64,000 nucleotides of DNA from Streptomyces sp. NBC_01275 (GCF_026340655.1 NZ_JAPEOZ010000001.1:2046001-2110000), one strand, 5' to 3'. Shown: positions 24,783-33,677, counted from the first letter of the stretch. Notes: generated by a model from the sequence alone, not told the origin. Numbers and translations are program-made.

Positions 24783-26789
24783 TCAGTGACGGGCGTACGG
24801 CGCCCAGCCGTCCGTGCCCGTGAGGTAGTCCGCGACGGTGTACGACGTCGCGTCGGCGTCGCCCAGCTGTGGCCGGTCGGCCGAACTCGCCGCGCCGGGA
24901 CCGTGGTTGCGGTACTCGGCGAACCGCGCGTCCCGCCACGAGAAGCCGCTCATGTCGGTCCAGGGCGCGGACTTGACCGCGGCCGGCAGCTCGGTCTGCC
25001 GGATCAGCACCTGCGCGACCGCCTCCGGCTCGCCGCCCGGATGCCAGGGCCGCCCCAGATGGAAGGACTGCTCCGGCGCGTCGCTCACGACCTTCGAGCG
25101 GGTGATCAGGAACCCGTACGGATTGCCCGTCCAGGTCGAGGCGGCCGTCAGATAGCCGTTGTTGGTGGCGGACCCCCGGCTCAGCAGCCGGATCACCGAC
25201 CGCTCGATCACGGTCGTGGCCCGCCCGTAGACGAAGTCGACGTCGCCCTCGATGTAGGAGTCGTGGACGTACACCCGGCTGACGGTCGTCAGCTTGGGGC
25301 TGTCGGTCATCAGGGTGTCCTGGTTGCCGAGGAATGCGGTGTCGTCGAAGACGATCCGGTCGCCGGTCGTCTTCATCGCCAGCGCCTGCTCGCCGTTCAG
25401 CTCGACGGCGGCCTCGTCGAAGTCGTTGCTGAAGGTGAGATGGCGGGCGGTGACGTCGTTCGCGGCGATCCGGACGGTCGCGCTCCCCGTCGAGCCCCCG
25501 TACGCGGCGGGCGTGTCGAAGACGATCACGGTGTCGGAGCGGTCGCGTCCGGTCCCGCGCAGCAGGAGGTGCGGCTTGGTCGCGGGGATGAAGACCTTCT
25601 CCCGGTACGTGCCCGGCGCGATCGCGACGGTGACGTCCTCGGCGTTGCCCTCGGGCACGGCGTCCACGGCCGCCTGGACGGTCGGGTAGTCGCCCGGGAC
25701 GTGCAGGGTCACCGCCTCGCCGATCCGCCGCTGCGGTCCGGAGAGCGCTTTCACCAGCGCCGGGACGGCGGCCGCCGGATCGAGCCGGTAGGGGTAGAAG
25801 TCCCGCGGCTCGAAGGCCGCGCCCCACTCGTCGGTCCGCCCGCTCGTGTTCCGCAGGATCGATCCGCGCTCGACCAACTCGGCCGTGGCGTCGGCCTGGT
25901 AGGGGTGCTGGACCCCGTCGTAGTAGCTGTTCTCTATGACCATCCTGGTCCGGCCCCGCGACCAGTTCCCGTACGTCCACACCGGGTCGGCGTCGGCGAC
26001 CTGGGCCGAGAGGTAGTTGTTGTAGAGGTGGGCGTAGGCGCAGTTGTCGGCCGACGGGTTGCGCTGCTTGGTCCCCGTGAACCAGTTGTGGTCGACGGTG
26101 ATCTGGGTCAGGACGTTCGTCGTCCAGCCGATGCCGAACGCCTTGTTGTGGTGCGTGAACTGGTTATAGGAGACGGTGAGGTACTGGCTGTCCTTGCGGA
26201 TGTCGAGCAGTCCGTCGCCCATGTGCGTGAAGCGGTTGTGGTCGATCCAGACGTGGTCGACGGTGTCCGCCTGGATCGCGTCGAAGTCGGTGGTCTTGCC
26301 GTCCCAGTCGCCCTCGACGTACGAGTCCCGGATCGTCAGATTGCGGATGATCACGTTGTGGGTGCCGGGGCCGAGATGCAGTTCGCCGTGCACGATCTCG
26401 CCCGTGTCGCCGACCCCGATGATCGTCTTGTTCGAGGTCACGGTCACGTCCGAGCCGAAGGGCTCGACGGCGACCGACCCCTTGACCCGGATGACGTACG
26501 GCTCCTCGGCCGCCGCGTAGCGCGCCAGCGAGGCCTGGTCGGTGACCGTGACGACCTTGCCGCCGGCGCCGCCGGTGGTGCCGCCGGTCAGCGAGGCGAA
26601 GCCATGGGCCCGGTCGGTCCAGCGGTCGGCGGCGGCCGACGCCGAAGCGACGGCCGAAGCAGCGGTCGGCGCCGGAGCGGCGGCCTTCGCCTCGCCGGCC
26701 GCGCCGAGGCCGAGGGCCGCCAGCAGGCCGGCGACGGCGGCCAGGGCCACGCCCGGTCTCGGCAAGCGCTTGCTATGGAAGTGCGTCAT
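24783..26789 (-). CDS. Secreted bifunctional pectate lyase (PL1)-pectinesterase (CE8)
   Basis: This 668-aa protein has a signal peptide (residues 1-37), a PL1 beta-helix (about 55-345) and a CE8 domain (about 365-660). The PL1 part keeps VRVKG-like and HVWIDHNRFTHMGDGLLDIR calcium-site regions, but where the catalytic Arg (PRVRFG in the other PL1 proteins) is expected it reads QRNPSADNCAYAHLYNN, so that Arg seems to be missing. The CE8 part has FLGNQDTLMTD, IEGDVDFVYGRA and HLGRPWHPG and looks intact. The ATG at 26789 precedes the signal peptide; an open frame continues upstream but is a shadow of the GH43 gene. Confidence 0.88.
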   Translation of the reverse strand: MTHFHSKRLPRPGVALAAVAGLLAALGLGAAGEAKAAAPAPTAASAVASASAAADRWTDRAHGFASLTGGTTGGAGGKVVTVTDQASLARYAAAEEPYVIRVKGSVAVEPFGSDVTVTSNKTIIGVGDTGEIVHGELHLGPGTHNVIIRNLTIRDSYVEGDWDGKTTDFDAIQADTVDHVWIDHNRFTHMGDGLLDIRKDSQYLTVSYNQFTHHNKAFGIGWTTNVLTQITVDHNWFTGTKQRNPSADNCAYAHLYNNYLSAQVADADPVWTYGNWSRGRTRMVIENSYYDGVQHPYQADATAELVERGSILRNTSGRTDEWGAAFEPRDFYPYRLDPAAAVPALVKALSGPQRRIGEAVTLHVPGDYPTVQAAVDAVPEGNAEDVTVAIAPGTYREKVFIPATKPHLLLRGTGRDRSDTVIVFDTPAAYGGSTGSATVRIAANDVTARHLTFSNDFDEAAVELNGEQALAMKTTGDRIVFDDTAFLGNQDTLMTDSPKLTTVSRVYVHDSYIEGDVDFVYGRATTVIERSVIRLLSRGSATNNGYLTAASTWTGNPYGFLITRSKVVSDAPEQSFHLGRPWHPGGEPEAVAQVLIRQTELPAAVKSAPWTDMSGFSWRDARFAEYRNHGPGAASSADRPQLGDADATSYTVADYLTGTDGWAPYARH
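26764..26771. promoter_or_regulatory. AAGCGCTT palindrome at the start of the PL1-CE8 gene
   Basis: An AAGCGCTT core lies within the first ten codons of the fusion gene. The same core occurs at 33755, 35570 and 35796. LacI-family operators often have such a CG-centred core, but here it also codes for residues, so chance is possible. Confidence 0.3.
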
Positions 26790-26827
26790 TGCGGCTCCCA
26801 GAAGGCATAACGGAACGTGAGAATGTG

Positions 26828-26864
26828 GTGCGTTGCATGCGGTGCGTTGCATGCGGTGCGTTAC
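26828..26864. repeat. 14-bp tandem repeat overlapping the GH43 stop codon
   Basis: GTGCGTTGCATGCG occurs twice (26828-26841 and 26842-26855), with a third partial copy whose TTAC variant supplies the TAA stop of the GH43 gene at 26861. Confidence 0.7.
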
Positions 26865-28441
26865 AGGGGGCTGATCCTGAACTCCGTGAACGAGGCCGCC
26901 CCGGCGTGCCCCGCCCCGACCGGCGCGAGCGCGAAGAGGCCGAGCAGGGCGCCGACCCAGCGCCAGGGGGTGGCGGCGAAGACGGGGCCCGAGGAGCGCA
27001 GGCCGTCGCCGACGTCGTAGGCGAAACTGCAGCGGGCTCCGGCGCCGATCTCGATGCGCAGCCTCGCCCGTCCCTCGGGGGCGAGACGCGCAGGGGCGGC
27101 GTCGCGTTCCTTCTCCGCGACCGGTTCGGCGAAGCGGTGGACGAGGTGGACCGTGCCGTCGTCGGCGCGCTGGAGTCCGATCCAGCCGAACGCGTCCCCG
27201 AGGACCGCGAGTCCGGCCCGGGCGCCCGGCTCCTCGCCGTGCAGGGTCAGTTCCACCTCGACGGCCGACGGGACTCCGGGCAGCCGCTGGGTGAGCACGT
27301 TCGGCACTCTGCGCAGGTCGTGCGCGTGCACCGTGCGGACACAGGTCAGGCGCAGGCCGTCGCCGGAGTGCTGGGTGGCGAGGCCGTCCTGCGGGTTGGC
27401 CGTCCACTGCCACTGGCGGCCGAAGCGTCCGCCGGGGAAGTCGTCGTCGGTGGCGGGCGCGGCGGGCGGCTGCGCGGGCAGGTCGGGCCGCCGGTGCTCC
27501 CGGACGGGCGCGCCCTCGTCGCCGAGCACCGGCCAGTTGTCCGTGCCCCAGCGCATCGGCTGGAGGTGCACGACCCTGCCGTACGCCCCGCGCTGCTGGA
27601 AGTGCAGGAACCAGTCCTCGCCGGACGGGGTGCGCACCCAGCCGCCCTGGTGGGGGCCGTTGACGTCGGTGTCCTGCTGCTCGAGGACGATCCGCTCCTC
27701 GTACGGGCCGAAGAAGTCCCGGGCGCGGAAGGCTCCCTGCCAGCCGGTCTCCACTCCCCCTGCGGGCGCGAAGATCCAGAACCATCCGTCGTGCCGGTAC
27801 AGCTTGGGGCCTTCGAGGGTGAACCAGCCGGGGATGCGGTCCCCGTCGACGATCACCTTGCCCTCGTCGAGAAGCGACGTGCCGTCAGGGTGCATACGGT
27901 GGCCGGTGAGCCGGTTCTTGACGCCCGCACGGGACTTCGCCCAGGCGTGGACGAGATACGCCTCGCCGGTCTCCTCGTCCCACAGGGGACACGGGTCGAT
28001 GAGCCCCTTGCCCGCCTTGACGAGGTGCGGGCGGGTCCAAGGGCCCCTGATCTCCGGGGCGTTGACCTGGAAGACGCCCTGGTCGGGGTCGCCCCAGAAG
28101 ATCCAGAAACGGTCGTCGTGATGACGTAGCGAAGGGGCCCAGACCCCGCAGTCGTGCCGGGGCGTCCGGAACTCGGAGGCGGGCTCCAGGAGGGGGAGGG
28201 CGTGTCCGACCAGCGTCCAGTTCACCAGGTCCCGCGAGTGCAGCAGCGGCAGGCCGGGGGCGCGGCCGAAGCTGGAGGCGGTGAGGTAGAAGTCGTCGCC
28301 GACGCACACCACGTCCGGGTCGGACCAGTCGGCGTTCAGGACGGGGTTCGTATACGTCTCGTACGCGGTTTCGTACGCCGTCTCCCGTGCCGTCTCCTGT
28401 GCCGTCTCCTGTGCCGTCTCCTGTGCCGTTTGCCGTGTCAT
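26861..28441 (-). CDS. Intracellular GH43 glycoside hydrolase with C-terminal beta-sandwich
   Basis: This 526-aa enzyme has no signal peptide. The GH43 propeller starts at about residue 30 with TNPVLNADWSDPDVVCVGDDFYL (catalytic Asp), then KGLIDPCPLWDEETGEAYLVHA and FTLEGPKLYRHDGWFWIFAP (Glu). A concanavalin A-like domain follows from about residue 330. This is the beta-xylosidase/arabinofuranosidase layout, acting on imported oligosaccharides. The N-terminus is an odd ETAQ/ETAR/ETAY tetrapeptide repeat from a 12-bp minisatellite. It overlaps the upstream DUF6807 gene by 4 bp (ATGA). Confidence 0.88.
   Translation of the reverse strand: MTRQTAQETAQETAQETARETAYETAYETYTNPVLNADWSDPDVVCVGDDFYLTASSFGRAPGLPLLHSRDLVNWTLVGHALPLLEPASEFRTPRHDCGVWAPSLRHHDDRFWIFWGDPDQGVFQVNAPEIRGPWTRPHLVKAGKGLIDPCPLWDEETGEAYLVHAWAKSRAGVKNRLTGHRMHPDGTSLLDEGKVIVDGDRIPGWFTLEGPKLYRHDGWFWIFAPAGGVETGWQGAFRARDFFGPYEERIVLEQQDTDVNGPHQGGWVRTPSGEDWFLHFQQRGAYGRVVHLQPMRWGTDNWPVLGDEGAPVREHRRPDLPAQPPAAPATDDDFPGGRFGRQWQWTANPQDGLATQHSGDGLRLTCVRTVHAHDLRRVPNVLTQRLPGVPSAVEVELTLHGEEPGARAGLAVLGDAFGWIGLQRADDGTVHLVHRFAEPVAEKERDAAPARLAPEGRARLRIEIGAGARCSFAYDVGDGLRSSGPVFAATPWRWVGALLGLFALAPVGAGHAGAASFTEFRISPL
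28353..28436. repeat. 12-bp minisatellite in the 5' end of the GH43 coding region
   Basis: Seven units of a 12-bp repeat, with core GCCGTCTCCTGT on the + strand, encode ETAQ/ETAR/ETAY tetrapeptides at residues 3-29 of the GH43 protein. The units nearest the start codon are the most uniform. The repeat is in frame and lies outside the enzymatic fold. Confidence 0.75.
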
Positions 28442-29292
28442 TGGCTGACCGCCTTCCGGACGAGCGCCGCCGCCTCGTCGCGGCCGAGGCGGCCGTCGGC
28501 GACGACGGTGACGATCCGGCGTACGGCGGTGTCGCCGGGGGCGATCGGCAGCCGCCGCTCCGAGGCCAGCGAGGAGCCGACGCCCGGGTACTCGGCGGTG
28601 CGCACGAACCAGGGGTCGCGGCGGGTGGTGTCGGTGGCGCCCGCGAAGACGAGCGTCCAGCCCGCGCCGGCCAGGGCGAGCCAGTCGGCGCGCTCGCCGT
28701 GGACCGCCGCCTCGCCCTCGACTTCGGCGGTGAAGACCTGTGGGGCCTCGGCCTCCTTGCGGGCCCGCCAGAAGAAGCCGCCGTAGGCCGCGCCCGGGCG
28801 GCCGTTGGTCGCGGGGCTGCCGATGGACAGCGGGTCAGGGGTGACGTTGGTGAGGGAGAAGGTGAAGTCCAACGCCCAGGCGGAGTCGGCGAGTTCGGTG
28901 GCCGAGACGGTACGGCGCTCGCGCAGCAGCTCGCTTCCGGCGGCCACCCAGCGCAGCTCCTCCACGAAGCCGTCCGGGTCGCGGAGCTGGAAGGAGTGGT
29001 GGCGCTGGGCGCCGTGGTTGTCGAGCTCGGTCGGACCCTGGTCGCGGACGTAGGTGCGTCCGCCCCAGAAGTTGTGCCCCTCGACGTCGGGTACGGCTAC
29101 ACCGACGCCGAGGTGGTGGATGTGGTCGGCGGGGGCGAGCTCGGTGACCGCCGTGCCGGCCAGGGTGGTGACGGGGTGCAGGTAGGGGCGCGGGGAGAGC
29201 CTGGCGGGCAGCTCGGGCCGGGTGACGTAGCGGCCGACCGGGCGGCCCGCGACGCGCAGGACGACCGGTGAGTCGGGTGCCGGAGCCGTCAT
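28438..29292 (-). CDS. DUF6807 (PmoA-family) protein
   Basis: This 284-aa protein has the DUF6807 pattern: RPYLHPVTTLAGTAVTELAPADHIHHLGVGVAV, HNFWGGRTYV, WALDFTFSLTN and NGRPGAAYGGFFWR. The family is often annotated PmoA although it is not the methane monooxygenase subunit, and its reaction is unknown. It overlaps the Gfo/Idh gene by 1 bp and the GH43 gene by 4 bp, so all three are probably made together and act on a sugar or sugar derivative. The His-rich APADHIHHLG could bind metal. Confidence 0.85.
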   Translation of the reverse strand: MTAPAPDSPVVLRVAGRPVGRYVTRPELPARLSPRPYLHPVTTLAGTAVTELAPADHIHHLGVGVAVPDVEGHNFWGGRTYVRDQGPTELDNHGAQRHHSFQLRDPDGFVEELRWVAAGSELLRERRTVSATELADSAWALDFTFSLTNVTPDPLSIGSPATNGRPGAAYGGFFWRARKEAEAPQVFTAEVEGEAAVHGERADWLALAGAGWTLVFAGATDTTRRDPWFVRTAEYPGVGSSLASERRLPIAPGDTAVRRIVTVVADGRLGRDEAAALVRKAVSQ

Positions 29293-30476
29293 CAGGTGCT
29301 CACCTCTTTCGGATCTCTCGGGTGCGCGGTCGTGAACGCCCAGGAGGCGCCCAGTTCGGAGTAGAGGGCGAGGGTGTCGGCGGCGGCCGCGACGAGACCG
29401 TCGATCCCGGGGACGACCCGGCGGTCCTCGTCGGGGAGCAGGCGCCAGGCGTCGTCGGGCAGCGCGGCCGGGTCGGGGGCGACCCTGATCGCCTCGACGA
29501 CCTGCATGAACGCCTCGGTCGCGGCAGGCGGGACCAGCAGCTTCACGCCGTCGGCGAGGTGCTCGACGAGGTTCTCCAGCAGGTCGGTGCGGCCGTACTC
29601 GAACTCCTCGGGGCCGTGGTCGGCGCGCTGGAGCAGGACGCGGTCCTGCTTGTACCAGTGGGTGATCCGGCCGCGGCTGCCGTGGACGACGACGTACGGA
29701 TCGTCGGGGTCCTCGGCGCACAGGGTGGCGGCCACGACGATCGGGAGGCCGTCGGCGGTGGTGACGCGGACGCAGGAGGTGTCGTCGGACTCGATGGCGT
29801 TGGCGTGCGCCAGCTCGGTCTCGATGCCGGCGACGTCCTCGGCGCGGGTGACGCCGGCCAGCGCGAGGGCGGTGGCGACGGCGTGCGCGAGCGGGTTGGT
29901 GAGCGCGCCGTCGATGACGTCGACGCCGTTCAGCCGCCGTTTGCCCGCCCAGGGCGCCCGCCGGAAGTACGCCTGGGCCCGCGCCCAGGCCCCGGCGCCG
30001 CCGACTCCGACGACCTCGCCGATCACACCGTCGGCGATCAGCTCGCGGATCGCGGGCACCGCGTGCGAGCCCAGCGACTGGAAGCCGATCTGGCAGACCA
30101 CGCCCGCCTCGGCGACCCCGTCGGCCATCCGGCGGAACTCGGCGTACGACGGCGCGGGCGGCTTCTCCAGGAGCAGGTGCACGCCCTTGCGGGCCGCGAC
30201 GAGCGCCAGGTCGGTGTGGGTGGGGATCGGGGTGCAGACCACCGCGATGCGCGCGCCGGTCGAGTCCAGCAGCGCGCCGAAGTCGGCGGACTGCTCGGGC
30301 GTGCCGAGCCCCTCGGGGATCTCGTCCGGGGTCAGCGGGGTCAGCTCGCACAGGCCCGCCAGCTGGACGATGCCCTTGTCCTGGAGCCGGCGGATGTTGT
30401 CCAGGTGCCAGCGTCCGTGGCCGCGTGCACCCGCGAGAACGATCGGAACCGGCGTGCTTGTCCGTACGGTGTTCAT
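29292..30476 (-). CDS. Gfo/Idh/MocA family oxidoreductase
   Basis: This 394-aa NAD(P)-dependent sugar dehydrogenase-like protein begins with a Rossmann motif (VPIVLAGARGHGRWHLDNI) and has HLLLEKPPAPSYAEFRRM, the conserved EKP catalytic Lys motif. The C-terminal domain contains VDVIDGALTNPLAHAVATALAL. It may oxidise or epimerise a sugar released from pectin. It overlaps the PL1 gene by 4 bp and the DUF6807 gene by 1 bp. The exact substrate is not visible. Confidence 0.88.
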   Translation of the reverse strand: MNTVRTSTPVPIVLAGARGHGRWHLDNIRRLQDKGIVQLAGLCELTPLTPDEIPEGLGTPEQSADFGALLDSTGARIAVVCTPIPTHTDLALVAARKGVHLLLEKPPAPSYAEFRRMADGVAEAGVVCQIGFQSLGSHAVPAIRELIADGVIGEVVGVGGAGAWARAQAYFRRAPWAGKRRLNGVDVIDGALTNPLAHAVATALALAGVTRAEDVAGIETELAHANAIESDDTSCVRVTTADGLPIVVAATLCAEDPDDPYVVVHGSRGRITHWYKQDRVLLQRADHGPEEFEYGRTDLLENLVEHLADGVKLLVPPAATEAFMQVVEAIRVAPDPAALPDDAWRLLPDEDRRVVPGIDGLVAAAADTLALYSELGASWAFTTAHPRDPKEVST

Positions 30477-31759
30477 GGAAGCCTCCCTGCGCCCGCGCCG
30501 CGTGCCACCTCGCGGTCGGCCACCGCGGCGCTGTCGATCTTTCCGTGCAGGGTAGGCGTCCAGCCGACGTCTGCCGTGAGATCGCGCTCGCTGCCGCTGT
30601 TGTAGGCGTTGTGGATCGCCAGCAGATCGACCGGCCAGCCGTTGAAGACGGTTCCGCTCTGGTGCAGGGCGGTGCCGTTCCAGCTCTTGACCAGGTCGGC
30701 GACCTCGATGTGCCCGGGAGTGTGGAAGGCGTTGTTCTCGGCGTGGATCGCCGATTCGGTCGACACGCCGAGCGAGTAGCGGTAGTCGGCGCCGGCCGGG
30801 ACCACGTACCGGTTGTCGTACAGGTGCACCTGCCCGAAGCGGACGCGCGGCGCGCGCTGTACGACGGACTCGAACTGGTTGTGGTGCAGGGTGACCCGGA
30901 GCTTGCCCCGGTCGCCCGTCGCCGTGTCCCCGCTGCCGATCAGCATCGCCTTGTCGTGGTCGGCGAACCGGCTCCAGGAGACGGTGACCAGGTCGGAGGC
31001 GTTGGTGATGTCCAGCAGGCCGTCGTGGCGGAGGTAGTTGCGGGCGAAGTAGGCGGGCTCGGCCTCATCGGGGTGGCCCTGGTCGCTCGCCGTGATGTGG
31101 TCCACCCAGACATGGGTCGCGCCGGTCAGCCAGATGTTGTCGTACGCCGTCTTCCAGTCGCCGAGGCCGCCGGTGTTGGGCTGCCAGACGGGGAAGCAGT
31201 CGTAGGCGTCGCGCAGGTCGAGGTTGCGGAGGATGACGTTGTCCGCGTTTCTGACCTGGAGACTCGCGCCTTTCAGCACCGCTTTCCCGAGGCCGACGAT
31301 GGTGGTGTGGGAGCCGACGGGCAGGACGATCCGCTCGGCCTGGCGCGCGGCCGACGCCTGGCGAGCCTCCTCCTGCGCGCCGCTCGGCTTGGCGGAGCCC
31401 CAGGTACGGGGGTCGTAGGCGGTCAGGTACTTTTTCAGCCCGTAGCCGTCGGTGGCGTAGTCGGCGCAGTCCAGGTGGTCGCCGTCGTCGTCGGTGTTGG
31501 CGTCGATCGTCCCCGCGATCTTGATGATCTTCGGGGTGTCGCTGCCGCCGTCGAGGGCGCGCACGAGTCCGGCGCGGTCGGTGACCGTGAAGACGTGCGC
31601 GTCGTCGGCGGCCGATCCGCCGGTGGTGCCGGCGCCGTACGCGGCCCAGCCGTCGTCGGCGGCGAGGGTGTCGCGGCCGATGTCCCGGGCCTCGGCGTGC
31701 GCGGGGACGCAGAGCAGCCCCAACGCGGCTGCCGCCACCGCGATCTGACGGATCTTCAC
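30473..31759 (-). CDS. Secreted pectate lyase, PL1 family (second stand-alone copy)
   Basis: This 428-aa protein has a Sec signal peptide (VKIRQIAVAAAALGLLCVPAHA) and a PL1 fold with GWAAYGAGTTGG, IKIAGTIDAN, HTTIVGLGKAVLKGASLQV, HVWVDHITASDQG and QRAPRVRFGQVHLYDN, including the expected catalytic Arg. The start is GTG at 31759. It lies between the ABC permeases and the Gfo/Idh gene, linked to the latter by an ATGA overlap. It cleaves polygalacturonate outside the cell. Confidence 0.9.
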   Translation of the reverse strand: MKIRQIAVAAAALGLLCVPAHAEARDIGRDTLAADDGWAAYGAGTTGGSAADDAHVFTVTDRAGLVRALDGGSDTPKIIKIAGTIDANTDDDGDHLDCADYATDGYGLKKYLTAYDPRTWGSAKPSGAQEEARQASAARQAERIVLPVGSHTTIVGLGKAVLKGASLQVRNADNVILRNLDLRDAYDCFPVWQPNTGGLGDWKTAYDNIWLTGATHVWVDHITASDQGHPDEAEPAYFARNYLRHDGLLDITNASDLVTVSWSRFADHDKAMLIGSGDTATGDRGKLRVTLHHNQFESVVQRAPRVRFGQVHLYDNRYVVPAGADYRYSLGVSTESAIHAENNAFHTPGHIEVADLVKSWNGTALHQSGTVFNGWPVDLLAIHNAYNSGSERDLTADVGWTPTLHGKIDSAAVADREVARGAGAGRLP

Positions 31760-31780
31760 CTGGCCGGACCCTGCCTGACG

Positions 31781-31840
31781 GCGTCTTGTCCGACGGTGTC
31801 CTGTCCGGCCGTGTCCTGTCCGGCCGTGTCCTGTCCGGCG
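31781..31840. repeat. 15-bp tandem repeat after the permease stop codon
   Basis: Four units of GTGTCCTGTCCGGCC run from 31781 to 31840, the first degenerate. They sit in the 86-bp gap between the second permease gene (stop at 31846) and the PL1 start. They are not part of a gene. Confidence 0.75.
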
Positions 31841-31845
31841 GAGCC

Positions 31846-32745
31846 TCATCCCTTCACCGCCCCCGCGCTGAAGCCGGTGATCAGCCACTTCTGGATGAAG
31901 GCGAAGACGAGCACGACGGGGACGGCGGCGATGATGCCGCCCGCTGCCAGCGCGCCGAGGTCGACGCTGTCCGAGCTCATCAGGGTGTTGAGGCCGACGG
32001 GAATCGTCTGCTTGCTCTGGTCGGAGAGGAACATCAGGGCGAACAGGAAGTGGTTCCAGGCGTGCACGAAAGCGAAGGAGCCGACGGCGATCAGTCCGGG
32101 CCGCAGCAGCGGCAGGACGACGATCCGGAAGGCGGTGAGCCGGTTGCAGCCGTCGACCCAGGCGGCCTCCTCCAGGGAGTACGGCACGTTCCGGATGAAG
32201 CCGCTGATCAGGATGATCGACAGGGGCAGCTGGAAGACGGTCTCGGCGATGATGACGCTGCCGAGCGAGTTGATCATCTTGAGCTCGGCGAAGATCTGGA
32301 AGAGGGGGACCAGCAGCAGTGCGCCCGGCACGAACTGGGTGCACAGCAGGGCGAGCATGAAGCCGCGCTTGATCTTGAAGTCGAAGCGGGCGAGGGCGTA
32401 TCCGCCGGCGAGGGCGACGACGGTCGTGAGCAGCAGGGTCGCGACGCCGGTGAGCACGCTGTTCTGGAAGTAGACCGCGAAGTCCCGCTCGTTCCAGACC
32501 TTCTCGAAGTGGTCGAAGGTCATCGGCCAGGGCACGAGCGAGGTCGAGCCGGCCGGGCGGAGCGCGAAGAGCAGGATCCAGTAGAAGGGGATGAGGGTGA
32601 AGACCAGGTAGATCGACAGGGGCAGGTAGATCTGCCAGCGCGGGGCCTCGTCCCAGGCGCGGCTCCTCCTCGACGGCCGCTGGTCGGCTGCGGCGGGCAC
32701 GCGCACGGGGACGGGCGTGACCTCGGTGGCCTCCTCGGTGATCAC
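31846..32745 (-). CDS. ABC sugar transporter permease, MalG type
   Basis: This 299-aa membrane protein has six predicted spans and the EAA loop EEAAWVDGCNRLTAFRIVVLPLLRPGL, which docks the ATPase. The N-terminal cytoplasmic segment is followed by PRWQIYLPLSIYLVFTLIPFYWILLFAL. The GTG start at 32745 overlaps the upstream permease by 4 bp (GTGA) and has GGAGG 6 bp upstream. It forms the channel with the MalF-type partner and probably imports pectin oligosaccharides. Confidence 0.92.
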   Translation of the reverse strand: MITEEATEVTPVPVRVPAAADQRPSRRSRAWDEAPRWQIYLPLSIYLVFTLIPFYWILLFALRPAGSTSLVPWPMTFDHFEKVWNERDFAVYFQNSVLTGVATLLLTTVVALAGGYALARFDFKIKRGFMLALLCTQFVPGALLLVPLFQIFAELKMINSLGSVIIAETVFQLPLSIILISGFIRNVPYSLEEAAWVDGCNRLTAFRIVVLPLLRPGLIAVGSFAFVHAWNHFLFALMFLSDQSKQTIPVGLNTLMSSDSVDLGALAAGGIIAAVPVVLVFAFIQKWLITGFSAGAVKG

Positions 32746-33677
32746 TTGTCGCCTCCTCCGAACTTGCTCAGCCGCAGATAGACCATCGAGCAGAAGAGCA
32801 GGATCACGAACGCGACCGTGGTGAGGGCGGACGCGTAGCCGAAGTTGTGGGCGTCGACGCTGGTGTTGGCGATGTAGAGCGGGAGGGTGGTGGTCTCCCC
32901 CGCCGGGCCGCCGCCGGTGAGCGTGTAGAGCAGGTCGACGTTGTTGAACTCCCACACCGCGCGCAGCAGCGTGGACAGGACGATGGCGTCCTTGAGGTGG
33001 GGCAGGGTGATGTGCCAGAACTGCTTGAGGCGGCTGGCCCCGTCGACCTCGGCGGCCTCGTACAGGTCCTTCGAGACGGACTGGAGGTCGGCGAGGATGA
33101 GGATCGCGAAGAAGGGCACTCCGCGCCACAGATCGGCGACGATCGCCGCCGAGAAGACGGTGGAGGTGTCCGACAGCCAGCTGGTGCCGTACTCCCCGAT
33201 GCCCATGTCCGCGAGGTAACGGGTGATGCCCGTCTGGGAGTTGTAGAGCAGGACCCAGATCGCGGAGGTCAGCACGCCGGAGACGGCCCACGGGGAGAAC
33301 ACCAGCGCGCGGCCGAGGGAGCGGCCGACGAAGGTCTGGTTGACGATCAGCGCCAGCGCCAGACCGAACAGCAGCTGCAGCCCGACCTCGACGAACACCC
33401 ACTTGGCGCTGAAGGTCAGCGTGTCCCAGAACTGGGGGTCGTCGGTGAAGGCGTGGACGAAGTTGTCGAAGCCCGCGAAGCCGTTGCGCCACGGTTTGGT
33501 GGGGTTGTAGTTCTGCAGGCTGTAGTAGAAGACGCTGACGACCGGGTAGGCGATGAAGCCCACCATCAGCAGGGCCGCCGGTGCGATCAGCAGGTACGGC
33601 AGCCTGCGCGGCGTGGCGGAGGCACGGCGCCGCCGGGGTGGCGCGGGCGGTTTCGCCACGGCTGCGGCTTGGGCCAT
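32742..33677 (-). CDS. ABC sugar transporter permease, MalF type
   Basis: This 311-aa membrane protein has six spans and the EAA loop YEAAEVDGASRLKQFWHITLPHLKDAI. The first span is YLLIAPAALLMVGFIAYPVVSVFYYS. The ATG at 33677 has GGAG upstream. It begins a run of overlapping genes that continues to the GH43 gene at 26861. Two palindromes lie just upstream at 33754-33776. The matching binding protein is likely the one at 23379. Confidence 0.92.
   Translation of the reverse strand: MAQAAAVAKPPAPPRRRRASATPRRLPYLLIAPAALLMVGFIAYPVVSVFYYSLQNYNPTKPWRNGFAGFDNFVHAFTDDPQFWDTLTFSAKWVFVEVGLQLLFGLALALIVNQTFVGRSLGRALVFSPWAVSGVLTSAIWVLLYNSQTGITRYLADMGIGEYGTSWLSDTSTVFSAAIVADLWRGVPFFAILILADLQSVSKDLYEAAEVDGASRLKQFWHITLPHLKDAIVLSTLLRAVWEFNNVDLLYTLTGGGPAGETTTLPLYIANTSVDAHNFGYASALTTVAFVILLFCSMVYLRLSKFGGGDK

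Noticed and set aside
22854..26810. A 1318-codon open frame on the + strand opposite the transport and lyase genes
   Set aside because: It is opposite several well-supported genes, has Arg/Gly/Val-rich composition typical of the antisense of high-GC genes, and shows no domain. Very long shadow frames are normal at this GC content.
26790..27785. Upstream extension of the PL1-CE8 fusion frame to about 1000 aa
   Set aside because: The extension runs antiphase through the GH43 gene and places the signal peptide in the middle of the protein. The ATG at 26789 directly before the signal peptide is the sensible start.
28353..28436. ETAQ/ETAY repeat as a signal or sorting sequence of the GH43 protein
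   Set aside because: It is hydrophilic, arises from a 12-bp repeat and lacks any hydrophobic core, so it does not support secretion.
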